A DNA stretch of 55,942 nucleotides from Candidatus Erabacter solicola (GCA_003136895.1 PLDY01000165.1:1-55942); one strand, 5' to 3'. Positions 1-9,742 are shown, counted from the stretch's first letter. Notes: generated by a model from the sequence alone, not told the origin. Made by a program: numbers and translations.

Positions 1-358
1 GTGAGGCCAGCAGCTCGAGCGCGCCCGGCCAAATCTGCAAATGTTCTTTGCGATACCGATTGTAGGCCACGCCGCAGCGTTCGGCCAGCGTCGCATCGTC
101 GACGCCGGCCACGCCGAGGGCGGCACGCCACATGGCGGCGCGCACGCCGACCAGCGGCGTCGAGAGATTCTGTGCCGTGAGGTTCTGCCAGAACGACTCC
201 GCCTGCGCGACGTAGGCGGCCAGCAGCACGGCGGCGTCGATGCCGCGCTCCGCGGCGACGTCTTGCGCGACGCGTTCGGCCGCGCGGCGATACGTCGCGG
301 TATCGTCGTGCAGCGTGTCGTCGAGATCGAACAAGACCGCAGCCAACGGCGGGCGCAC
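1..358 (-). CDS. HAD-superfamily hydrolase, 3' part cut by window edge
   Basis: Only the first 119 codons are present; the gene runs off the left end. Translation from a GTG at 358 gives a start of the form VRPPLAAVLFDLDDTLHDD, which carries HAD motif I (DxDxT, the aspartate nucleophile and the general acid). The rest seen here is the helical cap region. HAD enzymes of this type are usually cytosolic phosphatases; the substrate cannot be told. The GTG overlaps the TAG stop of the alpha-mannosidase gene by one base, so the two are very likely translationally coupled, and the product may act on a sugar phosphate, but that is inference. Confidence 0.8.
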   Translation of the reverse strand, partial: MRPPLAAVLFDLDDTLHDDTATYRRAAERVAQDVAAERGIDAAVLLAAYVAQAESFWQNLTAQNLSTPLVGVRAAMWRAALGVAGVDDATLAERCGVAYNRYRKEHLQIWPGALELLAS

Positions 359-2808
359 TAGCCGAGCCTCACGCGGAACGAACGAAGTTGGAAGGCTTCG
401 AAGGTTGCATGCAACGCACCCTCGCGCAGTTCGACGCCGCCTTCCGCGAACCGTTCGAGCGCATCGACCGAACTCGCATCGCGCGCTCGCGCGGCACACA
501 GGATCGCCGCGGCGACGCGTTCGCCGTTACACTCCCGGGCGCGCACGATCACGCCGTCACCGTCGTCGGCGGGTTTGGTCGCCACGACCAGCACGCCCGG
601 CGCGTCGCAGACGAACATCGCCGGTTCCGGCGGCCGCGCGTAACGGTCCCACAGGCGCTCGAGTTCTCCGGTCGTCTCGCCGGCCAGCGGAACGAGCGCG
701 TATGCGAAGATCTGCTCGCCGATATCCGCCTGTGCATCGGGCCACGTGCTGCCACGCAGCAACGAGTGGCCGAGTTGCGCCCGGCCGTCGCGCGTCCTTG
801 CGAGATTCCAGCCGTACGTATCGAGCGCGAAGAGCGCGCAGCCGCCCGGCTCAGCGTTGATCGCGATGAAGCGTTGCGCCGGAAACTCGAACTTCGCGCG
901 CTCGGCCTTCGTCGCGGGCGCGACCGGCCGCTCGATCGTGCCGTGGGGCGTGCCGCAGCGCGCTCGCTCGGCTCGCACGGCCAATTCGTTCTCGCAGCGT
1001 AGCAGCGTGTGACGCTCGTGCCAATCGAGTGCCAGTTCGAAGCGCAGGAGCGGCTCGCCGTTCGAACATGAGACGCGTAGAGCGCCGAGCGATTCTCCCA
1101 CACGTATGCGGAACTCGAGGGCGCCGTCGACGATCTCGCACGCTTCGAAACGCACGGGGCGCGTACGGCGTGCGTACGTGCGATCGATATTCCAAGCATC
1201 CCAACGCGCCGGCCGGTCGACGTAGGCCGTCAGGACGTTCCCGCGGGCGACCACGTTGGTTCCACCGGTCCGCGCGAGTTCGAGCACGGTCCCGTCGGCG
1301 GCAACGCGCGCGCGCAGCAGGTCGCTTTCGAAGACGAAGCCCTCGCCAACGGGGCGTGGGGCCGCCAAGACCGGCGGCGGCGCCGGCTTCGCCCGCGGCA
1401 GGATCGAGCGCGCATTGGCCGCGGCGCCGGCGAGAAGCCGTTCGGCGTGCTGATATTCCTGCCGCATGTCGTCGTAGACCGCCCCGATCGACGTGCCGGG
1501 CAAGACGTCGTGAACTTGCGCGCGCAACGCGATCTGCCAAGCCTCGCGCAATTGCTTGCGCAGTTCGTCCAGGAAGAACGGCGAGGCGTGCAACGCGACG
1601 GCCCACGCGCCGAGTTGCTCGACCTCTGCCAGCCTGCGCTCGAGCGCTGCATTCCCGGCTTTGATCTCGTGATGGGTCGTGTACGTGCCGCGATGGTACT
1701 CGAGATAGAGTTCGTCGCGAAGCACGGGTAACTCGCTCGCGCGCAACGAGAGCAAACGAAACCACGTCGCAAGGGATGCGAAGGCGCCGGCTGCGTGCGC
1801 GCCCTCCAGCATCGCGTCGGTCGCGCCGCCGCCACCGTCGCCGTATCCGATCAGCAACGGTTCGTCTCGCTGCCGCGCGCGCGCGGTGCGCGCCGTATTC
1901 GGACCACCTTCGATCGAAGCGATCTGAGCCGCGAGCACGCGGCTGCCGTCGGGTCCTTCCCAAACAAATTGCGCGTAGGGGAACTGCGTCGTATCGTTCC
2001 AGGCGAGCTTGGTCGTCGCGAACGCATCCACGCCGGCGTGCGCGAACAGTGTCGGGAGCGTGTTAGCGAAGCCGAAGGAATCCGGCAGCCACGCGACGTT
2101 CGGCACGATCCCGAACCGTTCGCGCGCGTACTCGATTCCATGCACCAGTTGACGCAGCAACGACTCGCCGGAGGGAAGATTGCAATCCGGCTCGACCCAC
2201 AGCGCGGCGCCGCTCGCGTCAAAGCGTCCGGCCCGAGCTAACGTGCGGATGCGCTCGAAGAGTTCCGGCTCATCCGCTTCAACCCAGGCATAGAGTTGCG
2301 GCTGGCTTTGCGTGAAGATATACTGCGGATCCGCTTCGAGTTGGCGCACCGCGGTCGCGAACGTGCGAGCGGCTTTGCGCTGAGCTTCGGCATACGTCCA
2401 AAGCCACGCGACATCGAGATGCGAGTGGCCGATTATCGTCAACGCACCGTGCGCGCCGTTCGCGGGCGCGACCGCCGGTGCATCCGTGACGACCTCGATC
2501 GAATTCGCGGGCGTCTCGTGCGAGCGGGCGAGCAGCCAGCGCCAGCGCAGTCCGTCGCCGGGCGGCAACCCGTTGGTCGGCAGCGAACGCCGTTCGACTT
2601 CGAGCGCGACCGCGCCGCGCGCATCGGGCGGTAATGGCACGCTCAAGTGTTCGCGGTCGAACGCGCCGCGCACGATGCCACCGACGCGCAACAGCGCACC
2701 GGTGCGCGTGCGATAGCGCAGCGCAAGCGCGCCCCGCGGGAGCGGTACTTGCGAGCGCAAGCGAACGACGCCGCCGTCCTCGCCGGCCGGCTCGAGGCGC
2801 AGGTTCAT
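358..2808 (-). CDS. GH38-family alpha-mannosidase
   Basis: An 816-residue glycoside hydrolase family 38 protein, which hydrolyses alpha-mannosidic bonds with a zinc-dependent retaining mechanism. The N-terminal motif HSHLD (residues 128-132) supplies zinc ligands, the WLPDSFGF motif near 240 carries the predicted nucleophile Asp243, and a GTYTTHHE segment follows further on; the C-terminal half is the usual beta-rich GH38 part. No signal peptide is visible, so the enzyme should be cytoplasmic. The ATG overlaps the stop of the preceding barrel-like gene (ATGA). The length fits bacterial members. The exact linkage specificity cannot be read from sequence. Confidence 0.9.
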   Translation of the reverse strand: MNLRLEPAGEDGGVVRLRSQVPLPRGALALRYRTRTGALLRVGGIVRGAFDREHLSVPLPPDARGAVALEVERRSLPTNGLPPGDGLRWRWLLARSHETPANSIEVVTDAPAVAPANGAHGALTIIGHSHLDVAWLWTYAEAQRKAARTFATAVRQLEADPQYIFTQSQPQLYAWVEADEPELFERIRTLARAGRFDASGAALWVEPDCNLPSGESLLRQLVHGIEYARERFGIVPNVAWLPDSFGFANTLPTLFAHAGVDAFATTKLAWNDTTQFPYAQFVWEGPDGSRVLAAQIASIEGGPNTARTARARQRDEPLLIGYGDGGGGATDAMLEGAHAAGAFASLATWFRLLSLRASELPVLRDELYLEYHRGTYTTHHEIKAGNAALERRLAEVEQLGAWAVALHASPFFLDELRKQLREAWQIALRAQVHDVLPGTSIGAVYDDMRQEYQHAERLLAGAAANARSILPRAKPAPPPVLAAPRPVGEGFVFESDLLRARVAADGTVLELARTGGTNVVARGNVLTAYVDRPARWDAWNIDRTYARRTRPVRFEACEIVDGALEFRIRVGESLGALRVSCSNGEPLLRFELALDWHERHTLLRCENELAVRAERARCGTPHGTIERPVAPATKAERAKFEFPAQRFIAINAEPGGCALFALDTYGWNLARTRDGRAQLGHSLLRGSTWPDAQADIGEQIFAYALVPLAGETTGELERLWDRYARPPEPAMFVCDAPGVLVVATKPADDGDGVIVRARECNGERVAAAILCAARARDASSVDALERFAEGGVELREGALHATFEAFQLRSFRVRLG

Positions 2809-3524
2809 TTCAGGACCGGGAAACGCACCTCGAACGTGACGCCGCCACCGACGTTGCTATCCACCAGCGCGCCGTTGAGTCCGTTGCGCGTGTGATAACT
2901 CAAGCCGCGAACGCCGACGATGTACGCCGTTCCGCCCCGCTTCCAGCCATAACCGGCCGAATAGTCGACCTCGGCTCCCAGTTCCGGCTTATTCGCCTCG
3001 GGTAGATTGTTGATCGTATATGCGCCGAGACTGGCTCGAACGTTGGGCAAGACCGCAGCCGAGAGTTCGACGAAGCGATCGCGCGCGATCGGCAGCGTGG
3101 CTGCAACCTCATACCGGCCCGACGTGGCGCGTGCATAGTTCGTGTCGCCATTGTTGCCGTTGAAGTTGTGCAAATTGATCAGTTGAACGCCGCCGCCGAC
3201 GCGAATGCGATGGTTCTTGTCGAGGTCGACCATCGCCGTCGCGTTCAATATACTGAGCGTTGCGGATGAATGGCCGAACGCGCCGCTATTCGTGCCGGCC
3301 GCGCCGACCTGGGGAATGCCCTCAAGGTGTAGACGAAACCCGTTCCATTTTTGAGTGATCTCGAGCAGCGCGCCCGGCACGACGCCTGAAACCGGCGTCG
3401 GATTATCCTCGCCGACGTGGGAGCCCGCCACGATAGCGCCCTCGATGCCGATCTCGGTCTGGGCGCCCGCCGCTGCTGTTCCCAGCGCGAAGAACAGCAG
3501 CGCGCAGCAAAGCCTACTCACCAT
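2805..3524 (-). CDS. Secreted, possible outer-membrane beta-barrel protein
   Basis: A 239-residue protein with a clear signal peptide (about residues 1-21, ending near AGA/QTE). The mature part alternates short polar and hydrophobic strands rich in Gly, Asn and aromatic residues and ends in a strand closing on VRFPVLK, which is what small outer-membrane barrels look like. No family is recognised. Its ATG lies 11 nt inside the end of the upstream MBL/cupin gene and its stop overlaps the mannosidase start, so it is part of the same transcript. If it is a barrel, the host has an outer membrane; that is inference. Confidence 0.65.
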   Translation of the reverse strand: MVSRLCCALLFFALGTAAAGAQTEIGIEGAIVAGSHVGEDNPTPVSGVVPGALLEITQKWNGFRLHLEGIPQVGAAGTNSGAFGHSSATLSILNATAMVDLDKNHRIRVGGGVQLINLHNFNGNNGDTNYARATSGRYEVAATLPIARDRFVELSAAVLPNVRASLGAYTINNLPEANKPELGAEVDYSAGYGWKRGGTAYIVGVRGLSYHTRNGLNGALVDSNVGGGVTFEVRFPVLK

Positions 3525-4575
3525 CGAAATACTCCAGAATCGGATTGTCGCGAACGAGCACGCGGCTCTTCTCGACCAGCAGCTTGTGTGAATCGGGATA
3601 ATAGCAGACGTCGTCGGGATCGGTATTGGCGATCATCAGCACTTCGCACGGCGTCTCGCCGTCGTTGAGCAACTTGTGCGCGCCCGCCGCCCGGGCGGGA
3701 AACGAAATGAGGTCGCCTTTGCGCAAGCGCCAGTTGCCGCGCGGCGTCACCAGCGTCGGCGTCCCTTCGAGGACGTAGTACAGTTCCTCTTCCGCCGCGT
3801 GCCAATGCACGGGGCAGAAGGCTTTCCCCGGCGGTAGCCGCGCGACCAGATAGCCGAGCTTCTCGGCACCGATCAGCGGATCGACATCAAGCCACGAGCC
3901 TTGGTAGAGGCCGGGCGTCGATGGCCCGTCATGGTACCACACGCCCTCATCGATGTTGATCTTGTTGGCGTAGACGTCGGTGCGTCGCTCCAAGCAATCC
4001 CAGATGACGCGCATCGCATCGCCGAAGATGCAGGCCCCGTCGCCGACCAGCAAGTGAGCGGGGCGCGATATGCAGAGACGGCGCAAGGAGAGCGCCGCGC
4101 GCGCTGGATCGGTGAGCTTTCCGTCGGGCATGAGCCGAACCGACCCGGCGGGATCGCCCCACAGCGCATCGCCGACGACGACCGTTCGTTGCTTACGAAA
4201 CAGCAGGGCAATTTCGCCAGCGGTTTTCAGCCCCTCAAGCGCGATGACGCGCGCGCCCGCCAATTCTTCGCCGTCGTTCAGGCGGCGGTCGACCGGCCCG
4301 CTCAGCAGCGCGGCGTCGGCTTCACTCGCCGCGATCTTCGCCCCGAATCGCTTCGCGATTGCTCGTGCGTCGCGCTCGTGATCGCGGTTGGTAACGGCAA
4401 CCCACGCCAAACCACCGCGCCGTTCGATCTCGGCAAGGTCCTCTTCGCTCAGCGGAAGCGGATCGATCGCCAGATTTCCGCCGCCGTCGACGACGAAGAA
4501 CGAGTTGAAAAACAGATTCCGGTCGGGTTGCCACACCGACCATATGAAGATTCCATCCGCCACGGTTGCCTGCAT
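3514..4575 (-). CDS. Metallo-beta-lactamase-like domain fused to a cupin domain
   Basis: A 353-residue two-domain protein. Residues about 1-190 resemble the metallo-beta-lactamase fold (FFVVDGGGNLAIDP, then VAVTNRDHERDA where the THxHxDH zinc motif would be, then VVVGDALWG), but the metal-binding histidines are mostly missing, so this half is probably not a hydrolase. Residues about 245-340 form a cupin with intact metal ligands: the HWH of PVHWHAAEEELYYVLEG followed by a downstream Glu and the PARAAGAHKLLN second motif. The cupin may be a dioxygenase or a ligand sensor. No signal peptide. It is cotranscribed with the GNAT gene upstream (32 nt) and the barrel-like gene downstream (overlapping). 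Confidence 0.75.
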   Translation of the reverse strand: MQATVADGIFIWSVWQPDRNLFFNSFFVVDGGGNLAIDPLPLSEEDLAEIERRGGLAWVAVTNRDHERDARAIAKRFGAKIAASEADAALLSGPVDRRLNDGEELAGARVIALEGLKTAGEIALLFRKQRTVVVGDALWGDPAGSVRLMPDGKLTDPARAALSLRRLCISRPAHLLVGDGACIFGDAMRVIWDCLERRTDVYANKINIDEGVWYHDGPSTPGLYQGSWLDVDPLIGAEKLGYLVARLPPGKAFCPVHWHAAEEELYYVLEGTPTLVTPRGNWRLRKGDLISFPARAAGAHKLLNDGETPCEVLMIANTDPDDVCYYPDSHKLLVEKSRVLVRDNPILEYFDGE

Positions 4576-4607
4576 GGAACGCCTCTTCAGGATGCGAGCG
4601 CCGGGCC

Positions 4608-5165
4608 CTACAATGCCGGAAAGGTCTCGATCTCCTCGCCGGCGATGAATGCGTCGGCATCGAGCGAGAAGAGCGCCATGTCACGCTCGAAATAGCGCAC
4701 GGTACCGCCCGCCTGCATCCCGAGCTTGCGCATCACGTTCAGCGACGCCGCGTTCTCCTGATGCGCGATCGCGACGATCTCGCGCAGACCGGCCTGTTCG
4801 AACCCGATGGCGAGCGCGGCGCGTGCGGCTTCGGTCGCGTAGCCGCGCCCCCAATACGGCCGATCCAGCAGCCACGCGACTTCGACTTTGTCGGAGGCCG
4901 GCAGATTCTGTAAGCCGCACCAACCGATCACCTCGTCGCCCTCGCGTTCGAGAATCGCCCAAATCGTATGGTCGCGCGTTCGCGCGTCGGTCGACCAGCG
5001 TGAGAGCGCGCGCCGCGCGGCCTCAGGCGGTAACGCGCCGCCCGAGCCGACATGACGCATCACGACCGGATCGCCGAAAAGCCGTTCGATCACGGCGGAA
5101 TCTTCCGGCTCAAATCCGCGGAGGATCAGGCGCGCCGTACGCGCCGCAAGCAGCGGCCCGTTCAT
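4608..5165 (-). CDS. GNAT-family N-acetyltransferase (RimJ/RimL-like)
   Basis: A 185-residue protein of the RimJ/RimL type, which moves acetyl from acetyl-CoA to an amine. It starts with TARLILRGFEPED, typical of this group, has GWCGLQNL and VEVAWLLDRPYWGRGYATEAA (the acetyl-CoA pyrophosphate-binding loop is the RGYATEA part), and near the end ENAASLNVMRKLGMQ, the usual motif that closes the fold. The substrate is not predictable. The start overlaps the stop of the upstream secreted protein by 4 nt. Confidence 0.88.
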   Translation of the reverse strand: MNGPLLAARTARLILRGFEPEDSAVIERLFGDPVVMRHVGSGGALPPEAARRALSRWSTDARTRDHTIWAILEREGDEVIGWCGLQNLPASDKVEVAWLLDRPYWGRGYATEAARAALAIGFEQAGLREIVAIAHQENAASLNVMRKLGMQAGGTVRYFERDMALFSLDADAFIAGEEIETFPAL

Positions 5166-5755
5166 ACGCGCGTCGTCGAGAGCATGCCGTAGAACGGTAG
5201 CCGGCGCACCGTCAGATAGAGGCTCGGCGTCGAAGGGCGCAGATCGCGGGACAATCCTTGTCCTCCGTTCGGGTAGATGTTGTAAAACTTCGAATGCTTC
5301 GCGACAACGTGCCCGCGATCGTCGAAATAGCGCGATTCGTCATCGCGTACTTCCGCCCCAGACGTACTCTCCATGACGCGCGCAAGCGTTCCCGATTCAC
5401 GAAAACAGTAGGTGCTATTCGCGCGTAACTCAAGCGACCGCGCCTCAATATCGACCAGCACGACGCGCCCGTCGATCTCCCATGTCTTCGCGACCTCGCT
5501 GTAGATATCGGGGTCGACGGCGATGCGGTGCAAGATCGCAGCCGTCGCTTCGCGCCACTCCCCGCGCTCGTCGCGGCCATAGAGGCGCGCAAATGCCTGG
5601 GGTTCGCTCTTGAGCACGCGATCGGCCGAATTCGCGCAGAGCACATCGATCTGCGCTGCCACAACGGCGTCCCGCGACTCCAACGGCGGCGCCGGCAAAG
5701 CGGCGCACGGTGCGAACGCGCAGCCGAGTGCGAGAATAGCGATTCTTCGCCTCAC
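5162..5755 (-). CDS. Secreted hypothetical protein
   Basis: A 197-residue protein I do not recognise. It begins with a signal peptide (RRRIAILALGCAFAPCAALPAPP), and the mature part is mixed alpha/beta with no transmembrane helix after the leader. A cysteine within the signal region (FAPCAAL) is not a good lipobox. The GTG start overlaps the TGA of the membrane sensor gene upstream (GTGA) and its stop overlaps the GNAT start, so it is firmly within the uvrB-led transcript. The function is unknown; its translational coupling to the sensor gene might mean the two work together at the envelope. Confidence 0.7.
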   Translation of the reverse strand: MRRRIAILALGCAFAPCAALPAPPLESRDAVVAAQIDVLCANSADRVLKSEPQAFARLYGRDERGEWREATAAILHRIAVDPDIYSEVAKTWEIDGRVVLVDIEARSLELRANSTYCFRESGTLARVMESTSGAEVRDDESRYFDDRGHVVAKHSKFYNIYPNGGQGLSRDLRPSTPSLYLTVRRLPFYGMLSTTRV

Positions 5756-7527
5756 GGGTGCGACATTCGTTTGAGGTCCTCGTGCAGCTCGTCCAGCTTG
5801 CGGAGCACCAAGTCGCTCGAGCCGTCCCGTTGCGCCGAAAGGACATCGAGCGTCGTGCCGACCCCGTGCGCGAGCACAAGCAGGGCGTCCGATTCATCGG
5901 GAGCGTAGGATTCGCCGTTGGGCTTCGCTCCGCAGACGAGTACGCCAACGAGCGCGCCGCGCGAGAACATCGGAAAGGCGAACTCTCCGCGCAACGCGGA
6001 ATCCTCGATCGATCCGAGGTCGATCGGCTTGCGCCAGGCGCGCAACGCCAGGATCGCGGGATCGTTCTCGCTAGCGATCGTGCGCGCACCGTCGGTCTCC
6101 GGAGACGATGAAAATGCCGTAGCCCCATTCTCGACCAGAATCGAGGCATCGGCGTGGGTGTGGTCCTTGACTTCGCGAACGGCCCGCTCGAGCAACACGG
6201 AACGATCGGTGATATAGGAAGATTCGTGCGCGAAGCGGCGCAGTGCGGCTTCATCTTCGTGCCGCTTGCGGAAAAATACGCGATCGACGAAGCGGTCGAC
6301 GTGCCGGTGGATATAGCGCATCGACAAACCGAGGCCGAGGGCCAGGCTCATTCCGATAACGGTGCTGGCCGTGTGACCGGTGCTGACGAGCCACTCCCTC
6401 GCTGCCCATTCGACCAGGACGAACGCGCCGATCACGATGGTGGAAACGATCGCGAAGATGAGCGCCCGATTCAAGACAAAACCCACGTCGATCAGACGCC
6501 GGCTGAGCGCGGCGTAGGTCAGCGCGAGCGGCGCGGCAAGGATCCCCAGATTGCCGGCAAGGCTCCAGAGGACGGCGTTCGCGTACGATGACGAGGCTGA
6601 GATTGCAATCCCAAGCACGATAAGCGAGCACAAAATGGCCGCGAGAGGTGCGATCGTCCACACCGCTCGCTGACGCTCGACGCCACGGGCAGCCGCAATT
6701 GCGAGCACGCTGCAGAGCGCTGCCGTGAGGATAGCGCCTACAAACGCGACGAGCCACAGGAGCTCATTCGTGAACGCGGGCGAATCAATCTGTAGCCCCA
6801 TAATTCTGAAAATCCAAGCCACGGAGTTCGCGATTGAGATCGCGACGAATGCGTAGCAGAGCCATTGTGCGATACGACGAAATCGTGAGAGCGGCCGGGC
6901 GAAACACCCGGCAAGCGCCGCCCACAACCCCATCGCTAACAGCACAGCTACGCCGCTGACGATGTTGAAGAGAATGTGCACCCACGCCCATGGCGCCGCG
7001 AAACCGCCCGTGGCGCCTATGAGAACAAAAACCACGAGCCACAGCGAGAGCAGTCGCATCTGATGTAAGTCGGCGCGACGCCATGCAATGAGAGCTGCAA
7101 AGAGCAGCAGCCAGAAAGTCCCGAACGCACCGAGCAGGAAGTCCCAATATCGGGCTGCCTGAAGCGGACGCGGTATAACCGTCAGCTCAGTTTGCAGCGT
7201 TCCTCGCTGCACCAAGAGGTTGATAGGCCGCCCATTGAGCAGCCCCTGCCCGAAACCCAAGAGCGAAAGACGCTCGAGGGGACTGTTTGCGCGCATGTCG
7301 ATGCGATCGCCGGGACGAAGGCCGGCACTTGCCGCCGGCCCGCCGGGTTCGACCGAGCGAACATCGACGCGGGACAGTCCCGAAAAGCCGTCGACCGTAG
7401 CTCCCAAGCGGCCCCACCATGGCGGCGCGCCGCCCATTCCGGTCACGTCAAGCACCGACGCTGTCTGGATGAGCGCCGTAAGCGCGCAAATCACCAAGAG
7501 GACTGGCCGCCATGCGACGCGTCTCAT
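5752..7527 (-). CDS. Membrane sensor: PDZ domain, multiple TM helices, GAF-like domain
   Basis: A 591-residue protein with an N-terminal anchor, then a PDZ-like domain (about residues 50-115; VDVRSVEPGGPAASAGLRPG is the usual peptide-binding loop context), about eight hydrophobic helices (roughly 125-390), a juxtamembrane linker (RHVDRFVDRVFFRKRHEDE) and a GAF-like domain at about 420-565. It ends soon after the GAF domain in a short helical tail, so no histidine kinase, cyclase or phosphatase output is present. It presumably senses something at or outside the membrane and passes the signal by protein contact. It lies 44 nt downstream of uvrB. Confidence 0.75.
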   Translation of the reverse strand: MRRVAWRPVLLVICALTALIQTASVLDVTGMGGAPPWWGRLGATVDGFSGLSRVDVRSVEPGGPAASAGLRPGDRIDMRANSPLERLSLLGFGQGLLNGRPINLLVQRGTLQTELTVIPRPLQAARYWDFLLGAFGTFWLLLFAALIAWRRADLHQMRLLSLWLVVFVLIGATGGFAAPWAWVHILFNIVSGVAVLLAMGLWAALAGCFARPLSRFRRIAQWLCYAFVAISIANSVAWIFRIMGLQIDSPAFTNELLWLVAFVGAILTAALCSVLAIAAARGVERQRAVWTIAPLAAILCSLIVLGIAISASSSYANAVLWSLAGNLGILAAPLALTYAALSRRLIDVGFVLNRALIFAIVSTIVIGAFVLVEWAAREWLVSTGHTASTVIGMSLALGLGLSMRYIHRHVDRFVDRVFFRKRHEDEAALRRFAHESSYITDRSVLLERAVREVKDHTHADASILVENGATAFSSSPETDGARTIASENDPAILALRAWRKPIDLGSIEDSALRGEFAFPMFSRGALVGVLVCGAKPNGESYAPDESDALLVLAHGVGTTLDVLSAQRDGSSDLVLRKLDELHEDLKRMSHP

Positions 7528-7571
7528 GCCGGGCTCTTAATCGAGCCGGACGCCGGTTCCGCCCGGTCGCG

Positions 7572-9620
7572 CTAGTTTCCGACCAACTCCCGCAGCGCGT
7601 GGGCGAAGATCTTGGGCGCCTTGCCTTGGAAGAGCACGCTCTCGTTGCCGCCGATTTGTTTGCGCAGCTCGAGCAGTTCGTCGCGCAACGCGGCGGCTTT
7701 CTCGAATTCGAGGTTGGCGGCGGCCTCGTGCATCTTTTTTTCGATGTCGTTGGACATCGCCAGCGCGACCTCGCGCGGCAGGTGCTCGCCCTTGAGTTTG
7801 GCGGCTTCGCTGACCTCGCCGCTCGCGACCAAGTCGAGAATGTCGCGCACTTCTTTGCGGATCGACTTCGCTTCGATGCCGTGCTCGACGTTGTGCGCGA
7901 GCTGCCGTTCGCGACGCCGCCGCGTCTCGCCAAGCGCCTTCTCCATCGAGGCGGTGATCACATCGGCGTACATCAAGACTTTGCCTTCGACGTGGCGCGC
8001 TGCGCGGCCGATCGTTTGGATCAGTGACGTGCTGCTGCGCAGATAGCCTTCCTTATCGGCGTCGAGGATTCCGACCAGCGAAACCTCCGGCAAGTCCAAG
8101 CCTTCGCGTAACAGATTGATGCCGACCAGCACGTCGAAGACACCGCGGCGCAGATCGCGCAAGATCGCTATGCGCTCGAGCGTCTCGATCTCACTGTGCA
8201 GATAGCGGACCTTGAAACCGTTCTCAAGCAAGAAATCGGTCAGGTCTTCGGCCATCTTCTTCGTCAGCGTAGTGACCAGGACGCGCTCGCCTTTTTCGGT
8301 GCGTTGCCGAATCTCTTCCATGAGATCGTCGACTTGATTGCGCGTCGGGCGCACCTCGACTTCGGGATCGACCAGGCCCGTCGGCCGGATGATCATCTCG
8401 GCGACCTGCGTCGATTTTGAAATCTCGTAGGTCGCCGGGGTCGCGCTCACATAAATCGTCTGGTTGAGATGCGTTGAAAACTCGTCGAACGTCAGCGGCC
8501 GATTGTCCATCGCGCTCGGCAGACGGAAGCCGTGATCGACCAGCACTTGCTTACGCGAGCGATCGCCGGCGTACATGCCGTGCACTTGCGGGATTGTGAC
8601 GTGCGACTCGTCGACGAAGAGCAGCCAGTCCTTGGGAAAGAAGTCGAGCAGACAGGACGGCGTCGAGGCCGGTTCGCGGCCCGCGAGATGGCGCGAGTAG
8701 TTCTCGACGCCGTTGCAGTATCCGACCTCGCGCAGCATATCGAGATCGTAACGTGAGCGCATCTCCAGCCGCTGCGCTTCAAGCAGCTTGCCGTTGTCGC
8801 GAAAATATTTGAGCCGCTCCTCGAGTTCGATCTCGATCGCGGTCACCGCGCGGCGCAACTTCTCGTCGGGCGTGATGAAGTGCTTGGCGGGGAAGATCGT
8901 GATCTCGTCTTTCGACTCGACGTACTCGCCGGTCATCAAGTTGACGACGTTGATCGCCTCGATCTCATCGCCGAAAAACTCAATCCGGTGGACCAGCTCT
9001 TCTTCGACGCCGACGAACTCGAGGGTATCGCCCCGCACGCGGAACGTGCCGCGCACGAGGTTGAGGTCGTTGCGGCGGTACTGCATATCGATCAGGCGGC
9101 GCAGGAAGACGTCGCGATCGATCTGGTGGCCGACCTTGACCGGCAGCGACATCTCAATATAGTCCGCGGGCGAACCCAAACCGTAGATGCACGAGACGGA
9201 GGCGACGATCAGCGTGTCGCGCCGCGTCAGGAGCGACTGCGTCGCCGAGTGGCGCAGTCGCTCGATCTCGTCGTTGATCGAACTGTCCTTCTCGATATAC
9301 GTGTCGGTATGCGGGATGTACGCTTCGGGCTGGTAGTAATCGAAGTACGAGACGAAATACTCGACCGCGTTGTTCGGAAAGAAATCCCGGAACTCGGCGC
9401 AGAGTTGAGCCGCCAAGGTCTTGTTGTGGCAGAGTACGAGCGTCGGCTTTTGGACCATCTCGACGACCCGGGCCATCGCGACGGTCTTGCCGCTGCCGGT
9501 CACGCCCAAGAGCGTCTGCGCCTTGTCGCCACGGAGCACGCCGGCGGCCAGCTTGTCGGTAGCAGCGGGTTGGTCGCCGGCCAGCGCATACGGCATGACC
9601 AGCTCAAAACGATCGGACAT
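7572..9620 (-). CDS. uvrB: Excinuclease ABC subunit B
   Basis: UvrB loads with UvrA at DNA lesions, verifies damage and recruits UvrC in nucleotide excision repair. At 682 residues it has the usual length. Walker A (GVTGSGKT, about 39-46), the beta-hairpin region ([16 protein letters not shown]), helicase motifs in the second half ([32 protein letters not shown]) and a C-terminal UVR motif (residues about 635-665) are all visible. The ATG at 9620 is preferred over an in-frame GTG two codons upstream because an AGGTAGG sequence lies at a good distance from it. It is the first gene of an eight-gene run. Confidence 0.97.
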   Translation of the reverse strand: MSDRFELVMPYALAGDQPAATDKLAAGVLRGDKAQTLLGVTGSGKTVAMARVVEMVQKPTLVLCHNKTLAAQLCAEFRDFFPNNAVEYFVSYFDYYQPEAYIPHTDTYIEKDSSINDEIERLRHSATQSLLTRRDTLIVASVSCIYGLGSPADYIEMSLPVKVGHQIDRDVFLRRLIDMQYRRNDLNLVRGTFRVRGDTLEFVGVEEELVHRIEFFGDEIEAINVVNLMTGEYVESKDEITIFPAKHFITPDEKLRRAVTAIEIELEERLKYFRDNGKLLEAQRLEMRSRYDLDMLREVGYCNGVENYSRHLAGREPASTPSCLLDFFPKDWLLFVDESHVTIPQVHGMYAGDRSRKQVLVDHGFRLPSAMDNRPLTFDEFSTHLNQTIYVSATPATYEISKSTQVAEMIIRPTGLVDPEVEVRPTRNQVDDLMEEIRQRTEKGERVLVTTLTKKMAEDLTDFLLENGFKVRYLHSEIETLERIAILRDLRRGVFDVLVGINLLREGLDLPEVSLVGILDADKEGYLRSSTSLIQTIGRAARHVEGKVLMYADVITASMEKALGETRRRRERQLAHNVEHGIEAKSIRKEVRDILDLVASGEVSEAAKLKGEHLPREVALAMSNDIEKKMHEAAANLEFEKAAALRDELLELRKQIGGNESVLFQGKAPKIFAHALRELVGN

Positions 9621-9650
9621 CGGCACCTACCTACGACACACCGGGAAGCA

Positions 9651-9742
9651 GGGCCGTTTCAGCCCGGCCGCTACGGGAGACCCTAGCTTCGGCAGGGAAA
9701 CCTGCCGGAGCAATACGCCCGTCGTCGCGAGACCTCGGTCTC
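9651..9742 (+). promoter_or_regulatory. Structured leader upstream of prs (candidate RNA element)
   Basis: The space between divergent uvrB and prs folds strongly in the prs direction. GCTTCGGCAGG (9686-9696) pairs with CCTGCCGGAGC (9701-9711) around a GAAA tetraloop; ACGGG (9673-9677) can pair with CCCGT (9718-9722) outside it, leaving an asymmetric internal loop; GAGAC (9729-9733) pairs with GTCTC (9738-9742) around CTCG, just before the AGGAG of prs; a GGCCG/CGGCC stem sits at 9652-9669. No known riboswitch class matches well. The promoter could not be placed, so transcription of the whole element is assumed. Confidence 0.45.

Noticed and set aside
9651-9722. Cobalamin riboswitch before prs, because CAGGGAAACCTGCC resembles the B12 box
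   Set aside because: The rest of the cobalamin core is absent and the match is explained by a simple tetraloop hairpin; prs is not a B12 gene.
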